Source of the DNA: Tellurirhabdus rosea
GTDB taxonomy: Bacteria; Bacteroidota; Bacteroidia; Cytophagales; Spirosomataceae
DNA length: 64,000 bases
Assembly: GCF_026278345.1 (NCBI RefSeq)
Contig: NZ_CP111085.1
Location: 4,226,501-4,290,500, forward strand
Reading direction: 5' to 3'
Within the stretch, counting starts at the first letter, position 1, and each line of letters begins with the position of its first letter. The position numbers and the translations under genes were made by a program. The notes under the pieces were generated by a model. That model was not told where the DNA came from. It saw only the letters and a list, made by a program, of their open reading frames with translations, and did not search any database. This document shows positions 55,762 to 64,000 of the stretch, in pieces.

Positions 55762-58245
55762 ATGAAAACTTTTACTACCCTCAGTTTAGGCGCCTGGCTC
55801 TTGGCAACGGCGGCTTTCGGTCAAAGTCCCGTCAAAGGCAAAGTGGCCGGGATTGTGCTGGAAGGAAGCCAGAAACCGTTCGAATTTGCTACCATGCTGC
55901 TGTTGCGGGCCAAAGACTCGACGCTGGTCAAAGGCGCCGTGTCGGGAACGGGTGGGAAATATGATTTTGACAACGTCACCGAGGGCCGTTATCTGGTCGC
56001 CGGGACCATGGTTGGATACAAGAAAGTATATTCGGCACCGTTCGCGGTAGACGCGGCCAGTTCCGAAGTGCAGGTACCGACGCTGGTGATGAACGAGGAA
56101 ACGCAAAGCCTCAAAGAGGTGAAGGTCGTTACCAAGAAGCCGTTCATCGAGCAGCAGGTGGACCGGACGGTGGTGAACGTGGAAAACAGCATCGTCGCCA
56201 GCGGCAATACAGCTCTGGAAGTACTGGAAAAAGCACCGGGCGTCACCATTGACCGCCAGAACGACGGCATTCAACTGAAAGGCAAAGCGGGGGTGATCGT
56301 CATGATCGACGGCAAACAGACCTATCTTTCCGCTCAGGAGGTAGCTAATCTCCTGAAAAACACGCCTTCGGACAATATCGAGAAAATCGAAATCATTACA
56401 AACCCGGGTTCGAAATACGACGCGGCGGGCAATTCCGGCATCATCAACATCAAGATGAAGCGGAACAAGAACTTCGGTACCAACGGCACGGCCACGGTCG
56501 GCGCGGGCTTCGGCTGGTACGAGAAATACAACGGGAATTACCCCAAAATGAACGGCAGCGTCAACCTGAATCACCGCGAAGGCAAAATCAGCGCCTTTGC
56601 CAACGCCAGCTACATGGACCGCCGCTCGTTCAACGAAAACGAACTGAACCGGGTCATTCCGTTTACCAACCCGACGACCGGCGAAAAGCGGGTCACGTAT
56701 TTCGACCAGGTCACGTTTCGCCCGATGCAGTTCAGCGGGCTGAACTACCGGGCAGGTCTGGACTTCTTTGCCACCAAGAAAACAACGCTGGGGGCTGTCG
56801 TTTCGGGCTTTACCAACGACTGGTCTTCGGACGGCCTCAATCGGTCGGTGCTCCGGGACGCTGATGGCACCATTTCCCTGAAGCCGGTCACCAACGTGGT
56901 TGCCCAAAACAAATGGAGCAACCTGGTCGGTAACCTCAACTTCCGCCAGGATTATGGCCAGGGCCGCGAACTGACCGCCGATATGGACTACTCACGCTAT
57001 ACGGGAGACTCCTACAACCAGCTGAACATGGCCTTTTACAACGCGGCCGACGCCAAAAGCCGCCCGGATTCGGTAGCCCGCAACGTGATGCCCTCGACCA
57101 TCAGCATCTGGGCCGCCAAAGCGGACTATGTCCACCCGACCAAAAAAGGAAAGTGGGAGGCCGGGGTGAAAACCAGCGTGGTGAACTCGGACAACGACAT
57201 GGCGTTTGAATACCTGATCGAAAACCGCTGGGCACCCGTCCCGAACGCCAGCAACCGCTTCAAATACGAAGAAAACATCAATGCCGTCTACGGAAACTAC
57301 TCCGGCAAACTGAACAAACGGACGAGCGTGCAGGTGGGTCTGCGTCTGGAAAATACCAGTTCGCGCGGCAATTCGGTCACGATGAAAAAAGTCGTGGAGC
57401 GAAACTATACGAACCTGTTTCCGACCGTTTTCCTGTCGCGTCAGCTGGACACCAACAACGTGCTGAACCTGTCGTACAGCCGCCGCATCGACCGGCCCAA
57501 CTACCAGGACCTCAACCCGTTCCGCTTCTACCTCGATCAGTATACGTATCAGGAAGGCAACCCGTTTCTGCAACCTCAGATGACGCACTCGCTGCAACTT
57601 ACGCACGTCTTCAAGAGCGCCTTCTCGACCTCGCTTGGCTACAGCCGCACGACGGACCTTATTGTCCGGGAAGTGCCGGGCCAGAATGCCGAACGGAACG
57701 AGACGTTCGTGATGACGCAGAACCTGGGCAAGCAGAGCAACGTGAACCTGACGGTGAGTTTCCCGATGCCGGTGACCAAGTGGTGGAACGTCCAGACCAA
57801 CTTTACGGTGCTGTATAACCACATCAAGACGGACTACCTGGATGCCCGCTACGACGTTGACTTTGTCTCCTACAACGGCTACATCGCCAACAACCTGACG
57901 CTTGGCAAAGGGGTTACGGGTGAAATTTCAGGCTGGTACAATTCAGCCGGACTGTACGGGTTCTTCAAAAGCAGACCGCAGGGCGGCTTTGCCCTGGGTG
58001 TACAGAAGCAGGTGCTGAACAAAAAAGGAACGATCCGTCTGAACGTAAACGACCCGCTGTGGCTGAACATGTTCCGCGGTCGGACAAACTACCAGGACAT
58101 CAACTTCCGGATTATGTCGCGCTGGGAAAGCCGGCAGGTGCGGGCCACCTTCACCTACCGCTTCGGTAACCAGAACGTGAAAGCCGCCCGCCAGCGGCAG
58201 TCCGCCACCTCCGCCGAGCAAAGCCGGGTACAGGCAAATAATTAA
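55762..58245 (+). CDS. TonB-dependent outer-membrane beta-barrel receptor
   Basis: An 827-residue protein with a signal peptide (TLSLGAWLLATAAFGQ). Residues 25-110 form a carboxypeptidase-regulatory-like beta-sandwich with GTGGKYDFDNVTEGRYLV. The plug domain follows (about 130-215: ALEVLEKAPGVTID, IVMIDGKQTYLS, IEKIEIITNPGSKYDAAGNS). From 230 a beta-barrel of the outer-membrane beta-barrel family (PF14905 type) extends to the end, with alternating aromatic strands. No SusD partner follows, so it is not a SusC/SusD glycan system. Ligand unknown. Confidence 0.88.
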   Translation: MKTFTTLSLGAWLLATAAFGQSPVKGKVAGIVLEGSQKPFEFATMLLLRAKDSTLVKGAVSGTGGKYDFDNVTEGRYLVAGTMVGYKKVYSAPFAVDAASSEVQVPTLVMNEETQSLKEVKVVTKKPFIEQQVDRTVVNVENSIVASGNTALEVLEKAPGVTIDRQNDGIQLKGKAGVIVMIDGKQTYLSAQEVANLLKNTPSDNIEKIEIITNPGSKYDAAGNSGIINIKMKRNKNFGTNGTATVGAGFGWYEKYNGNYPKMNGSVNLNHREGKISAFANASYMDRRSFNENELNRVIPFTNPTTGEKRVTYFDQVTFRPMQFSGLNYRAGLDFFATKKTTLGAVVSGFTNDWSSDGLNRSVLRDADGTISLKPVTNVVAQNKWSNLVGNLNFRQDYGQGRELTADMDYSRYTGDSYNQLNMAFYNAADAKSRPDSVARNVMPSTISIWAAKADYVHPTKKGKWEAGVKTSVVNSDNDMAFEYLIENRWAPVPNASNRFKYEENINAVYGNYSGKLNKRTSVQVGLRLENTSSRGNSVTMKKVVERNYTNLFPTVFLSRQLDTNNVLNLSYSRRIDRPNYQDLNPFRFYLDQYTYQEGNPFLQPQMTHSLQLTHVFKSAFSTSLGYSRTTDLIVREVPGQNAERNETFVMTQNLGKQSNVNLTVSFPMPVTKWWNVQTNFTVLYNHIKTDYLDARYDVDFVSYNGYIANNLTLGKGVTGEISGWYNSAGLYGFFKSRPQGGFALGVQKQVLNKKGTIRLNVNDPLWLNMFRGRTNYQDINFRIMSRWESRQVRATFTYRFGNQNVKAARQRQSATSAEQSRVQANN

Positions 58246-58309
58246 TAGCGAATAGTGAATAAAGACTACCAATTCTCTAATCCTGCGAAGCTTATTCGCA
58301 ATTCGCTAT
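58245..58309. repeat. Inverted repeat after the TonB-type receptor gene
   Basis: The arms ATAGCGAATAGTGAATAA (58245-58262) and TTATTCGCAATTCGCTAT (58292-58309) match at 16 of 18 positions. It is the same style of intergenic repeat as those at 47.9 and 48.6 kb. Confidence 0.6.
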
Positions 58310-58338
58310 CGAAAAGAAAGTTTAGGTTAAGAAAGCCG

Positions 58339-58371
58339 AAAAGCTGCTCCGCCTTGCGGGGTAGCTTTTTT
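58339..58371 (+). terminator. Terminator of the TonB-type receptor gene
   Basis: The stem AAAAGCTGCTCCGC / GCGGGGTAGCTTTT (small mismatches) is followed by a T run. Confidence 0.7.
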
Positions 58372-58380
58372 GTGCTAGGT

Positions 58381-58435
58381 CTTTTTAAAAAACAAATGCC
58401 ATATCTCTCAGATATGGCATTTGTTTTTTAAAAAG
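58381..58435. repeat. Left palindrome of the RAYT unit
   Basis: Two perfect 25-nt arms around a 5-nt centre. It ends one base before the transposase stop codon. Its core (AAATGCCATATCT and its inverse around CTC) equals the core of the right palindrome. Confidence 0.9.
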
Positions 58436-59071
58436 TTATTCTTCAATGGTAAGATTTACGATGGTTCTATAGCTATAGCCGCTCGTGTGAACAGACCGGT
58501 AATCTTCCTCCGACCCGAACCAGTTCAGAACCTCCTGTTTTCTTAGGTTCGTCTGCCTGGGGATTAGAATACGTTCATAAGAGCTGTAAGGATAACTTTG
58601 GAAGTCGGGCCAGATGCCGTGTAACTGCGGGTTGCGGTGAATGTAAGCAATCAGATTGGTGAAATACCGGTCGGACGTTACCGCTTTTCGACGAAAATTC
58701 TTTTCGAACAAACTGCCCGTTCGGTCTTCCTGCTTTTTGATAGCCTTGGCATAGGCAATAAAAAAACGGCGAAACTGTTCGCTGATGACCGCCTCGGGCG
58801 TTTCCAGCACTTTCAAACCATGTTGTAACCGCTTGGCCGGTTCGGGCAGCGTATCAAAGTTTTTGATCCGGATCAGGAGATGAAAATGATTGGGCAGTAA
58901 GCAGAACGCATATGTTTCGAGATAGGCTGTCAGATAGTAATCGAATAACCTGAGAAAGTAAACGTAATTTTCGGGGCGATAAAAAAGGTTGTCGCCGTTG
59001 TTGCCCCGGTTGTAGATGTGGTAATACGTATTTTCGAGCAGGGGCGGGTAGTAATGCTGACGCAGGCTCAT
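58436..59071 (-). CDS. REP-associated tyrosine transposase (RAYT)
   Basis: A 211-residue Y1 HUH protein of the IS200-related RAYT family. The start YYHIYNRGNNGDNLFY is typical; the HUH metal motif is NHFHLL in AFCLLPNHFHLLIRI. The catalytic Tyr candidate lies in FRRKAVTSDRYFTNLIAYIHRNP. ATG 59071 (MSLRQHYYPPLLENTYYH) is used; a longer frame would read into the right palindrome. The gene is bracketed by two palindromes with a common core, its likely substrates. RAYTs mobilise or maintain REP sequences rather than whole insertion sequences. Confidence 0.88.
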   Translation of the reverse strand: MSLRQHYYPPLLENTYYHIYNRGNNGDNLFYRPENYVYFLRLFDYYLTAYLETYAFCLLPNHFHLLIRIKNFDTLPEPAKRLQHGLKVLETPEAVISEQFRRFFIAYAKAIKKQEDRTGSLFEKNFRRKAVTSDRYFTNLIAYIHRNPQLHGIWPDFQSYPYSSYERILIPRQTNLRKQEVLNWFGSEEDYRSVHTSGYSYRTIVNLTIEE

Positions 59072-59129
59072 GGGAAGTACAGGATGGTATACCCATGAGA
59101 CGTAGACAAGCCCAAAAAGTATCTTTTCA

Positions 59130-59174
59130 CCAAAAAGAAATGCCATATCTGCGAGATATGGCATTTCTTTTTGG
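59130..59174. repeat. Right palindrome of the RAYT unit
   Basis: Perfect 21-nt arms around GCG, ending one base before the pgk stop codon. The 13-nt inner half of each arm is identical to that of the left palindrome; outer bases differ. Confidence 0.9.
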
Positions 59175-59175
59175 T

Positions 59176-60363
59176 TTACGCCAGCGCCGCTACACCCGGC
59201 AGCGTCTTGCCTTCCATGTATTCCAGCAGCGCGCCGCCGCCCGTTGACACGTAGCTGACGCGATCGCCGAAACCGGCATTGTTGATGGCCGAAGCCGAAT
59301 CGCCGCCGCCGATGAGAGAAAAGGCCCCGTTTTCTTCCGTAGCCTTCACAACGGCTTTGGCAATGGCGTTGGTACCCGTGGCGAAGTTCGGAAACTCAAA
59401 TACCCCCATTGGGCCGTTCCACAGGATCGTTTTCGACTTCTCGACCGTCTCCATGAACAGTTTTACCGTTTCCGGACCGATGTCGAGCCCTTCCCAGCCG
59501 TCGGGAATCTGGCCGGAGGCGACAACCTGCCGGTTGGCGTTGTTGGAGAAGTCATCCGCGCAGACGTTGTCGAGTGGCATGATGATGTTGACGCCTTTCG
59601 CCTTGGCTTTTTCCAGAATTTCCAGCGCCAGCTCCTGCTTGTCCGCCTCCAGAAGGGATTTGCCAATCTGGCCGCCCTGAGCTTTGACGAACGTATAAGT
59701 CATGCCGCCGCCGATGATGAGGTTATCTACCTTATCGAGCAGGCGTTCGATAATCAGAATCTTGTCGGAAATTTTCGCTCCGCCCATGATCGCGGTGAAA
59801 GGCCGTTCGGCGTTTTCCAGTACCCGCTGGGCGTTGTCGATCTCGGCCTGCATGACGTAGCCGCAAACCCGGTCGGAAAAGAACTGTCCGATAACCGCCG
59901 TTGAGGCGTGCGCGCGGTGGGCCGTTCCGAAAGCGTCGTTGACCCATACATCGCCGAGTTTGGACAGTTTTTCGGCAAACGCCACGTCGCCTTTTTCTTC
60001 TTCTTTATAAAAACGCAGGTTTTCCAGCAGTAGCACATCGCCGGGTTGCAGAGCCGCGGCCTGATCGACGGCCGATTGCCCGATGCAGTCGTCGGCAAAT
60101 TTTACCGGCCGACCCAGCATGACCGACAGCGGGTTGACGAGGTGTTTCAGGGAGTTTTTTTCGTCGGGACCGTTTTTGGGACGACCCAGGTGGGACATCA
60201 GGATGCACGCGCCGCCGTCGTTGAGGATTTTGCTGATCGTCGGCAGAGTCGCTTTCATGCGGGTATCATCCGTAATTTCAAAGCGTTCGTTCAGCGGAAC
60301 GTTGAAATCCACGCGAATAAGCGCCTTTTTCCCGGCGAAATTGTAAGCGTCAAGTGTTTTCAT
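59176..60363 (-). CDS. pgk: Phosphoglycerate kinase
   Basis: A 395-residue glycolytic enzyme transferring phosphate from 1,3-bisphosphoglycerate to ADP. Signatures are [13 protein letters not shown] near the N-terminus, SHLGRPK, the [16 protein letters not shown] segment, [19 protein letters not shown] and the C-terminal [13 protein letters not shown] with [18 protein letters not shown]. The length is normal and the gene is complete. The RAYT palindrome abuts its stop codon. Confidence 0.97.
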   Translation of the reverse strand: MKTLDAYNFAGKKALIRVDFNVPLNERFEITDDTRMKATLPTISKILNDGGACILMSHLGRPKNGPDEKNSLKHLVNPLSVMLGRPVKFADDCIGQSAVDQAAALQPGDVLLLENLRFYKEEEKGDVAFAEKLSKLGDVWVNDAFGTAHRAHASTAVIGQFFSDRVCGYVMQAEIDNAQRVLENAERPFTAIMGGAKISDKILIIERLLDKVDNLIIGGGMTYTFVKAQGGQIGKSLLEADKQELALEILEKAKAKGVNIIMPLDNVCADDFSNNANRQVVASGQIPDGWEGLDIGPETVKLFMETVEKSKTILWNGPMGVFEFPNFATGTNAIAKAVVKATEENGAFSLIGGGDSASAINNAGFGDRVSYVSTGGGALLEYMEGKTLPGVAALA

Positions 60364-60483
60364 GCGACAGGGTTTGAATAAAAACCTAAACTGTCCGAAA
60401 CTTACGGGTTTTCGTTGAAAAGGCGTGAAAGGCCCAATATCTTGTTGCTATTGTGCTATTTTGTAAAAGATTGTTCCACTTTT

Positions 60484-61644
60484 TCAATATTTCTCACCAG
60501 CCCCGCCGCCGCCAAAATCTCCCTCGCCAAACCGCAGTTCGTCAGTATTGTGGGACAAACCCGGTGCGGCGGATTGCACCACCGTCAGCGTTTCGGGGGC
60601 GAACAGCAGGTCGTCGGGAGACTCTTCGTCGGGCTGGTCAGTGAAGCCGTGCCGGGGCGTTTTCAGAAAACGGATGATGAAACCCGCCAGCAAAATCAGC
60701 AGGAACCCATTCAGGGCAACGTAGGTTTCCAGCGAAAACAGGGGATGGTAATACCGTAAAGCCGAAAGGGCTCCGGCCAGACCCAGAAAGCTCATGATGA
60801 GCAGCGGCCGGTCCCGTTTGCGAAGGCCCAGCACCAGAAGCCCCGCCGGAATCAGAAACGTCAGCAGCCAGAACAGCCACCCCAGTGCGATTTCCGGCGG
60901 TTCCGGCGAACGGGTGTCCAGCAGCCAGAAGTTGACCGTCCGGACGACAAAGTAATTGCTGCTCAGAATCAGCAGGGCCAGCGCCAGCCATTCCAGCAGG
61001 GTAAAATCGTCTTCCCAGTAAAGCAGACCGGGCCGGTTGTCGTAGTGCCGGGCCAGCGCGTAGAGCCCGCCACCCGCGGCCATGCCGACAAAGGGCAGGA
61101 TCGCCTGGCCTGCGGGCAATTCGAGCGTAAAGTCGACCACCGCCGTACAGAACGCCGCAAACGCCGCGAAGGTCACCAGCAAATCGCCGTAATACCAGAC
61201 CGAAGTGAGCAGGATCGGCAGCGTAGCCAGACAAATGGCCCAGGTAGGCAGCCCGTCCGGCAGAAGCCCGCCAAGGCCCGCGGCCACCAGACCCGTTGTG
61301 ACCAGAACCAGCGCATTGTCGATGCCCGACCGGTAAAAATGCTTTTCGCGCAGCAGCACATGCAGCAGCACGGTTACAATAAGGCCGGTAGCCAGACTGA
61401 GCATGTTGATGTTCAGCAGCGGGTCGAACAGCGAAACGAGCAGGAAAAAAAGCCCGCTGACGGCCACCATCGTAAACACGAACAAACCAATTTCGACAAA
61501 GCCGTTCGTCTGGCGGAACCCCACCGGATGTTCCGTGCGGATACGGCCCAGTTGTTCGGCAGACAGCAGACCGCGCCGTTGCCAGCGTTCGGACTGCCGG
61601 ACAATCTGCCGGTTGCGGAGCCAGGTTTCGTTATATGCTTTCAT
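60484..61644 (-). CDS. Multi-pass membrane protein with DUF4401-like layout
   Basis: A 386-residue protein starting at ATG 61644 (MKAYNETWLRNRQIV). A short cytoplasmic N-terminal helix is followed by about ten hydrophobic segments. The cytoplasmic C-terminus is acidic and ends in a Gly-rich tail (FGEGDFGGGGAGEKY). It follows a DUF2157-like gene on the same strand, as paired DUF2157/DUF4401 membrane proteins do in many Bacteroidota. The role is unknown; the pair may form one complex. The DUF4401 label is from memory. Confidence 0.7.
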   Translation of the reverse strand: MKAYNETWLRNRQIVRQSERWQRRGLLSAEQLGRIRTEHPVGFRQTNGFVEIGLFVFTMVAVSGLFFLLVSLFDPLLNINMLSLATGLIVTVLLHVLLREKHFYRSGIDNALVLVTTGLVAAGLGGLLPDGLPTWAICLATLPILLTSVWYYGDLLVTFAAFAAFCTAVVDFTLELPAGQAILPFVGMAAGGGLYALARHYDNRPGLLYWEDDFTLLEWLALALLILSSNYFVVRTVNFWLLDTRSPEPPEIALGWLFWLLTFLIPAGLLVLGLRKRDRPLLIMSFLGLAGALSALRYYHPLFSLETYVALNGFLLILLAGFIIRFLKTPRHGFTDQPDEESPDDLLFAPETLTVVQSAAPGLSHNTDELRFGEGDFGGGGAGEKY

Positions 61645-61743
61645 AAAGAAATTGAGCGGTTGGTGGACAGTGGTCAGCGAGTCGTGGTGAGTGCTCCGCA
61701 GAGTTTGCATGGAGGCGAAACACTGGCCACTAACCACTATTCG

Positions 61744-62703
61744 CTACTTACTGACCACTTTTTTATACGACAGTAAATAAACAATCAGCCCAATGCCCGT
61801 GACAATCCAGTACAGATAGGCCGTAGTGGTACCGGGTTTGAGGTAGTGGAAAATCAGGTATGTCAGGCCGATATAGCCGTAAATGGTACTCATCAGCAGG
61901 AACAGAAACGACTGCTCCTTCCGGGCGTAGACGGCAAATCCATAGCAAACCACCGCCAGCACCGCCGTCAGAATCAGGTGGTATTCCGGGAAGTTGAACA
62001 GCCCGGCGATGAGCGCGACCAGCATCAGGTTGCCCGCAAAGGCGAGCGTCGTGTTGGTAAAATGCCGTTTGATGCGTCGGTGATCCAGGTAAAGTGCCCC
62101 GGCAATGAGCAGCACCGCCAGCAGCAGGGCCGATACCAGCACCGACAGGTCACGCAGGTTGCCTTTAAAGTAAAATTCCAGCGGCCGGATTGTAACCCCG
62201 ACCCACGAAATCAAGGCCGTCAAACCCAGAGAGAGCACGCCCCGGTGGTCGAAGGCGTAGGCCAGGGCGATGAACAGCACGGCCGGAATGGCCGTAACCA
62301 GTCCGTAGCGCGTCCCAAAAATGGTGTACGTATACTGCGCATAGCCTTCCAGCGTCAGAAAAAGCAGGCAGCCGAGTAGCAGCGCGTATTCACCAAAGGG
62401 CGTTTTGGTACCCGTCTGAACCGGCATGTAAGGCTTTTTGTCCCGAAAAGCAAAGGCAAAACAGGCGGCGCACAGCAGCGTCAGCACCGACAGCAGCGCG
62501 TTATGGCCGATGCGGTCAAGATTTTCGTAGATTAACAGACCGGCTCCCGTCGTGAAAAGCAAAATACCCAGATAGAGCATCACCCGGAGTTCCCAGTGGA
62601 CCGAAAAGGGCCTGTCGGCTTCCGCCCGTTCGAGCGTAATCCGGTGCTGCCGGGTAAGAATCTGGTCTTTTTCAAGTATATCCAATATCCATTCTGGGGA
62701 CAT
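61744..62703 (-). CDS. DUF2157-like membrane protein
   Basis: A 319-residue protein. The cytoplasmic N-terminal 40 residues (WILDILEKDQILTRQHRITL) resemble the helical head of DUF2157 proteins. About nine hydrophobic segments follow from residue 42 (LRVMLYLGILLFTTGAGLLI) to the end. It lies 100 bp upstream of the related membrane gene at 60.5 kb. No transport or enzyme motif is recognised. Confidence 0.75.
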   Translation of the reverse strand: MSPEWILDILEKDQILTRQHRITLERAEADRPFSVHWELRVMLYLGILLFTTGAGLLIYENLDRIGHNALLSVLTLLCAACFAFAFRDKKPYMPVQTGTKTPFGEYALLLGCLLFLTLEGYAQYTYTIFGTRYGLVTAIPAVLFIALAYAFDHRGVLSLGLTALISWVGVTIRPLEFYFKGNLRDLSVLVSALLLAVLLIAGALYLDHRRIKRHFTNTTLAFAGNLMLVALIAGLFNFPEYHLILTAVLAVVCYGFAVYARKEQSFLFLLMSTIYGYIGLTYLIFHYLKPGTTTAYLYWIVTGIGLIVYLLSYKKVVSK

Positions 62704-62817
62704 AAAGGGAGATTTTGGTGTTTATTCTAAGCGCAGTTCAACCCAGACTTTTCGCCAGAAGAGATTTTGTGTCTGCTGCCGAAAACGTAGCGCTTTCTGC
62801 GTTTAAACTGAAATGCA

Positions 62818-64000
62818 ATGGCTTCCGGACAGCAACAACTTGAATTACCGCCGAAATATTACCTCGATTATTTCCGCTACCTCATCGGCTTTGTCCGCCG
62901 GATGTATGGACATTTGTTAAACGAGTCGGAAACGTCGTTTATTGACCGTTTTGAAAACCTAACCGAAGACGCGCAGTGCTTGTTCGTGCGATTCAGCAAC
63001 CGGCGCGGTCTGTTTTTCCGGATCAATAAGCTGCAATATAAAGAAATCGAAGAACTGCCTGCCGCCGTCGGCGAGCTGCTCATTCAGGGATTCATCGAAC
63101 GCCTCAACCCGCACCACGAGGTGATGGGCAACGAGGTGCTGAACACGTTTACCAAGCCCGAACTGCTCAGTCTGCTGCCGCTGGAGCCGGAAGAACTGCG
63201 CCCGCTGTCGAAGGAAAAGAAAGAAGGCATCCTCCGGTACGCCCTGCACGAACTGGATTTTGCCGAAATCGTGACGAGCCTGACCACCCGCGAAACGGTG
63301 GTCAAGATGAATTACGAGGCGGAGGTGATGATGCTGAAATACCTGTTTTTCGGCAACCGTTCGTCGGATATGAGCGAATTTGTCATCCGCGACCTCGGCA
63401 AGGTGAGCTTTGAGCGTTACGACGAAAGCAAGCTGACGCCCCGCTTCTTCAGCCGCAAGGAAGTGGAGGACAAACTGCTTATTTCGCTGACCAACGAAGA
63501 ATTCCACGAACTGCAGGACGCCGCCACGCCGCCCGAGGACATTTACAACTGGTTCATGAACTGGAACGAAACCCGGCCCGAGCTGACCGAAATTGCCATT
63601 CCCGGCTATGCCCGGCTTGTGACCCGCGTCGGCGGCTACCTCGAACGGCAGAAACTGCCCGAACAGGCCATGCAGGTCTACCAGCTCACCGATAAGGTTC
63701 CGGCCCGCGAACGCCGCGTTCGGCTGCTGGCCAAATCCGGCCTGACAGAAGAGGCGCTGGCCCTCTGCGACGATATTGCGCTGACGCCCCAGAACGCCGA
63801 CGAGCGGTTTTTTGCGGTTGATTTCCGGGAAAAAATCCTGTCGGCGGCCGAAAAGAAGCGGAGCCGCAAGTCCACGACGCGCTTTTTGTCGGACGCCGAA
63901 AGTGTGGCGATTCCCGCCGTGTACCGGCACCACGTCGAAGCGGGCGTCATGAATCATTTTCTGGAAGAAGGCCGGGAGGCGGCTTTCTCCGAAAATTATC
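62818..64000 (+). CDS. FAN1-like VRR-NUC nuclease (N-terminal part, cut by window end)
   Basis: Open frame from ATG 62818 to the right edge (394 codons, no stop). The start (PPKYYLDYFRYLIGFVRRMY) and ESETSFIDRFENLTEDAQCL / FVRFSNRRGLFFRINKL match the N-terminal wHTH-like DNA-binding region of FAN1 homologues. TPR-like helices follow from about residue 250 (LERQKLPEQAMQVYQL). The VRR-NUC nuclease domain should lie beyond the window. FAN1 proteins cut branched DNA near interstrand crosslinks. The identification rests on this N-terminal region only. Confidence 0.75.
   Translation, partial: MASGQQQLELPPKYYLDYFRYLIGFVRRMYGHLLNESETSFIDRFENLTEDAQCLFVRFSNRRGLFFRINKLQYKEIEELPAAVGELLIQGFIERLNPHHEVMGNEVLNTFTKPELLSLLPLEPEELRPLSKEKKEGILRYALHELDFAEIVTSLTTRETVVKMNYEAEVMMLKYLFFGNRSSDMSEFVIRDLGKVSFERYDESKLTPRFFSRKEVEDKLLISLTNEEFHELQDAATPPEDIYNWFMNWNETRPELTEIAIPGYARLVTRVGGYLERQKLPEQAMQVYQLTDKVPARERRVRLLAKSGLTEEALALCDDIALTPQNADERFFAVDFREKILSAAEKKRSRKSTTRFLSDAESVAIPAVYRHHVEAGVMNHFLEEGREAAFSENY

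Noticed and set aside
55762-58245. A SusC/SusD glycan-uptake locus
   Set aside because: The receptor lacks the SusC length and N-terminal signature, and no SusD gene follows.

Overview
The window comes from the chromosome of a Gram-negative Bacteroidota, most likely of the order Cytophagales (Spirosoma/Larkinella-like). This rests on TAnnTTTG-type -7 promoter elements, few Shine-Dalgarno sequences, a TonB receptor of the outer-membrane beta-barrel family, an S24 repressor next to a Y-family polymerase and a DnaE2-like polymerase, KduI/KduD, and REP-type repeats with a REP-associated transposase. The genus is inference; the sequence does not fix it.

Region 1 (1 to about 26.3 kb) is the right part of a prophage read almost entirely on the minus strand. 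From its right end leftwards it holds: a divergent plus-strand pair (DUF2511-like lipoprotein and Cro/CI-type repressor, 25.3-26.2 kb) with tandem operators; a block of small early genes; a DUF4494 gene; three tRNA-like RNAs with normal acceptor and T arms but abnormal cores; a replication initiator gene with three phased DnaA boxes inside it; more small genes including a Tad2-type (DUF2829) anti-Thoeris candidate; a perfectly duplicated 352-bp cassette; an amidoligase; a lysis block (M15 endolysin with an EF-hand-like loop, then two overlapping spanin-like genes); a portal gene split by a frameshift; head-tail and structural genes; a CHAP-like peptidase and holin-like proteins; two large structural proteins; a Dam-type methylase; and the tape-measure gene, which runs off the left edge. 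Terminase, major capsid and integrase are not in the window. A tRNA-3'-end-like sequence followed by a terminator at 26.30-26.36 kb is the best guess for the right attachment site.

Region 2 (26.4-35 kb) is host chromosome: a lipoprotein; a DNA-damage mutagenesis cassette (dnaE2-like polymerase and Y-family polymerase on minus, S24 repressor on plus) with two copies of one operator, TGTGCT-N5-AGCACA; and the kduD-kduI pair for pectin/uronate catabolism under a LacI-type operator.

Region 3 (35-44 kb) holds recQ behind a promoter-proximal hairpin, three tandem paralogous lytic transglycosylases, a DNA photolyase and a lone nuoH.

Region 4 (44-50.6 kb) holds an MNT/HEPN toxin-antitoxin pair, oxyR, a secreted protein, hemH, and ahpD/ahpC of the mycobacterial type. 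Together these look like a peroxide-defence neighbourhood.

Region 5 (50.7-64 kb) holds an EamA exporter, nadE and pncB (NAD salvage), a TonB-type receptor, a RAYT transposase bracketed by matching palindromes, pgk, two DUF2157-like membrane proteins and the start of a FAN1/VRR-NUC nuclease gene cut by the right edge. Long imperfect inverted repeats occupy many of the host intergenic gaps.
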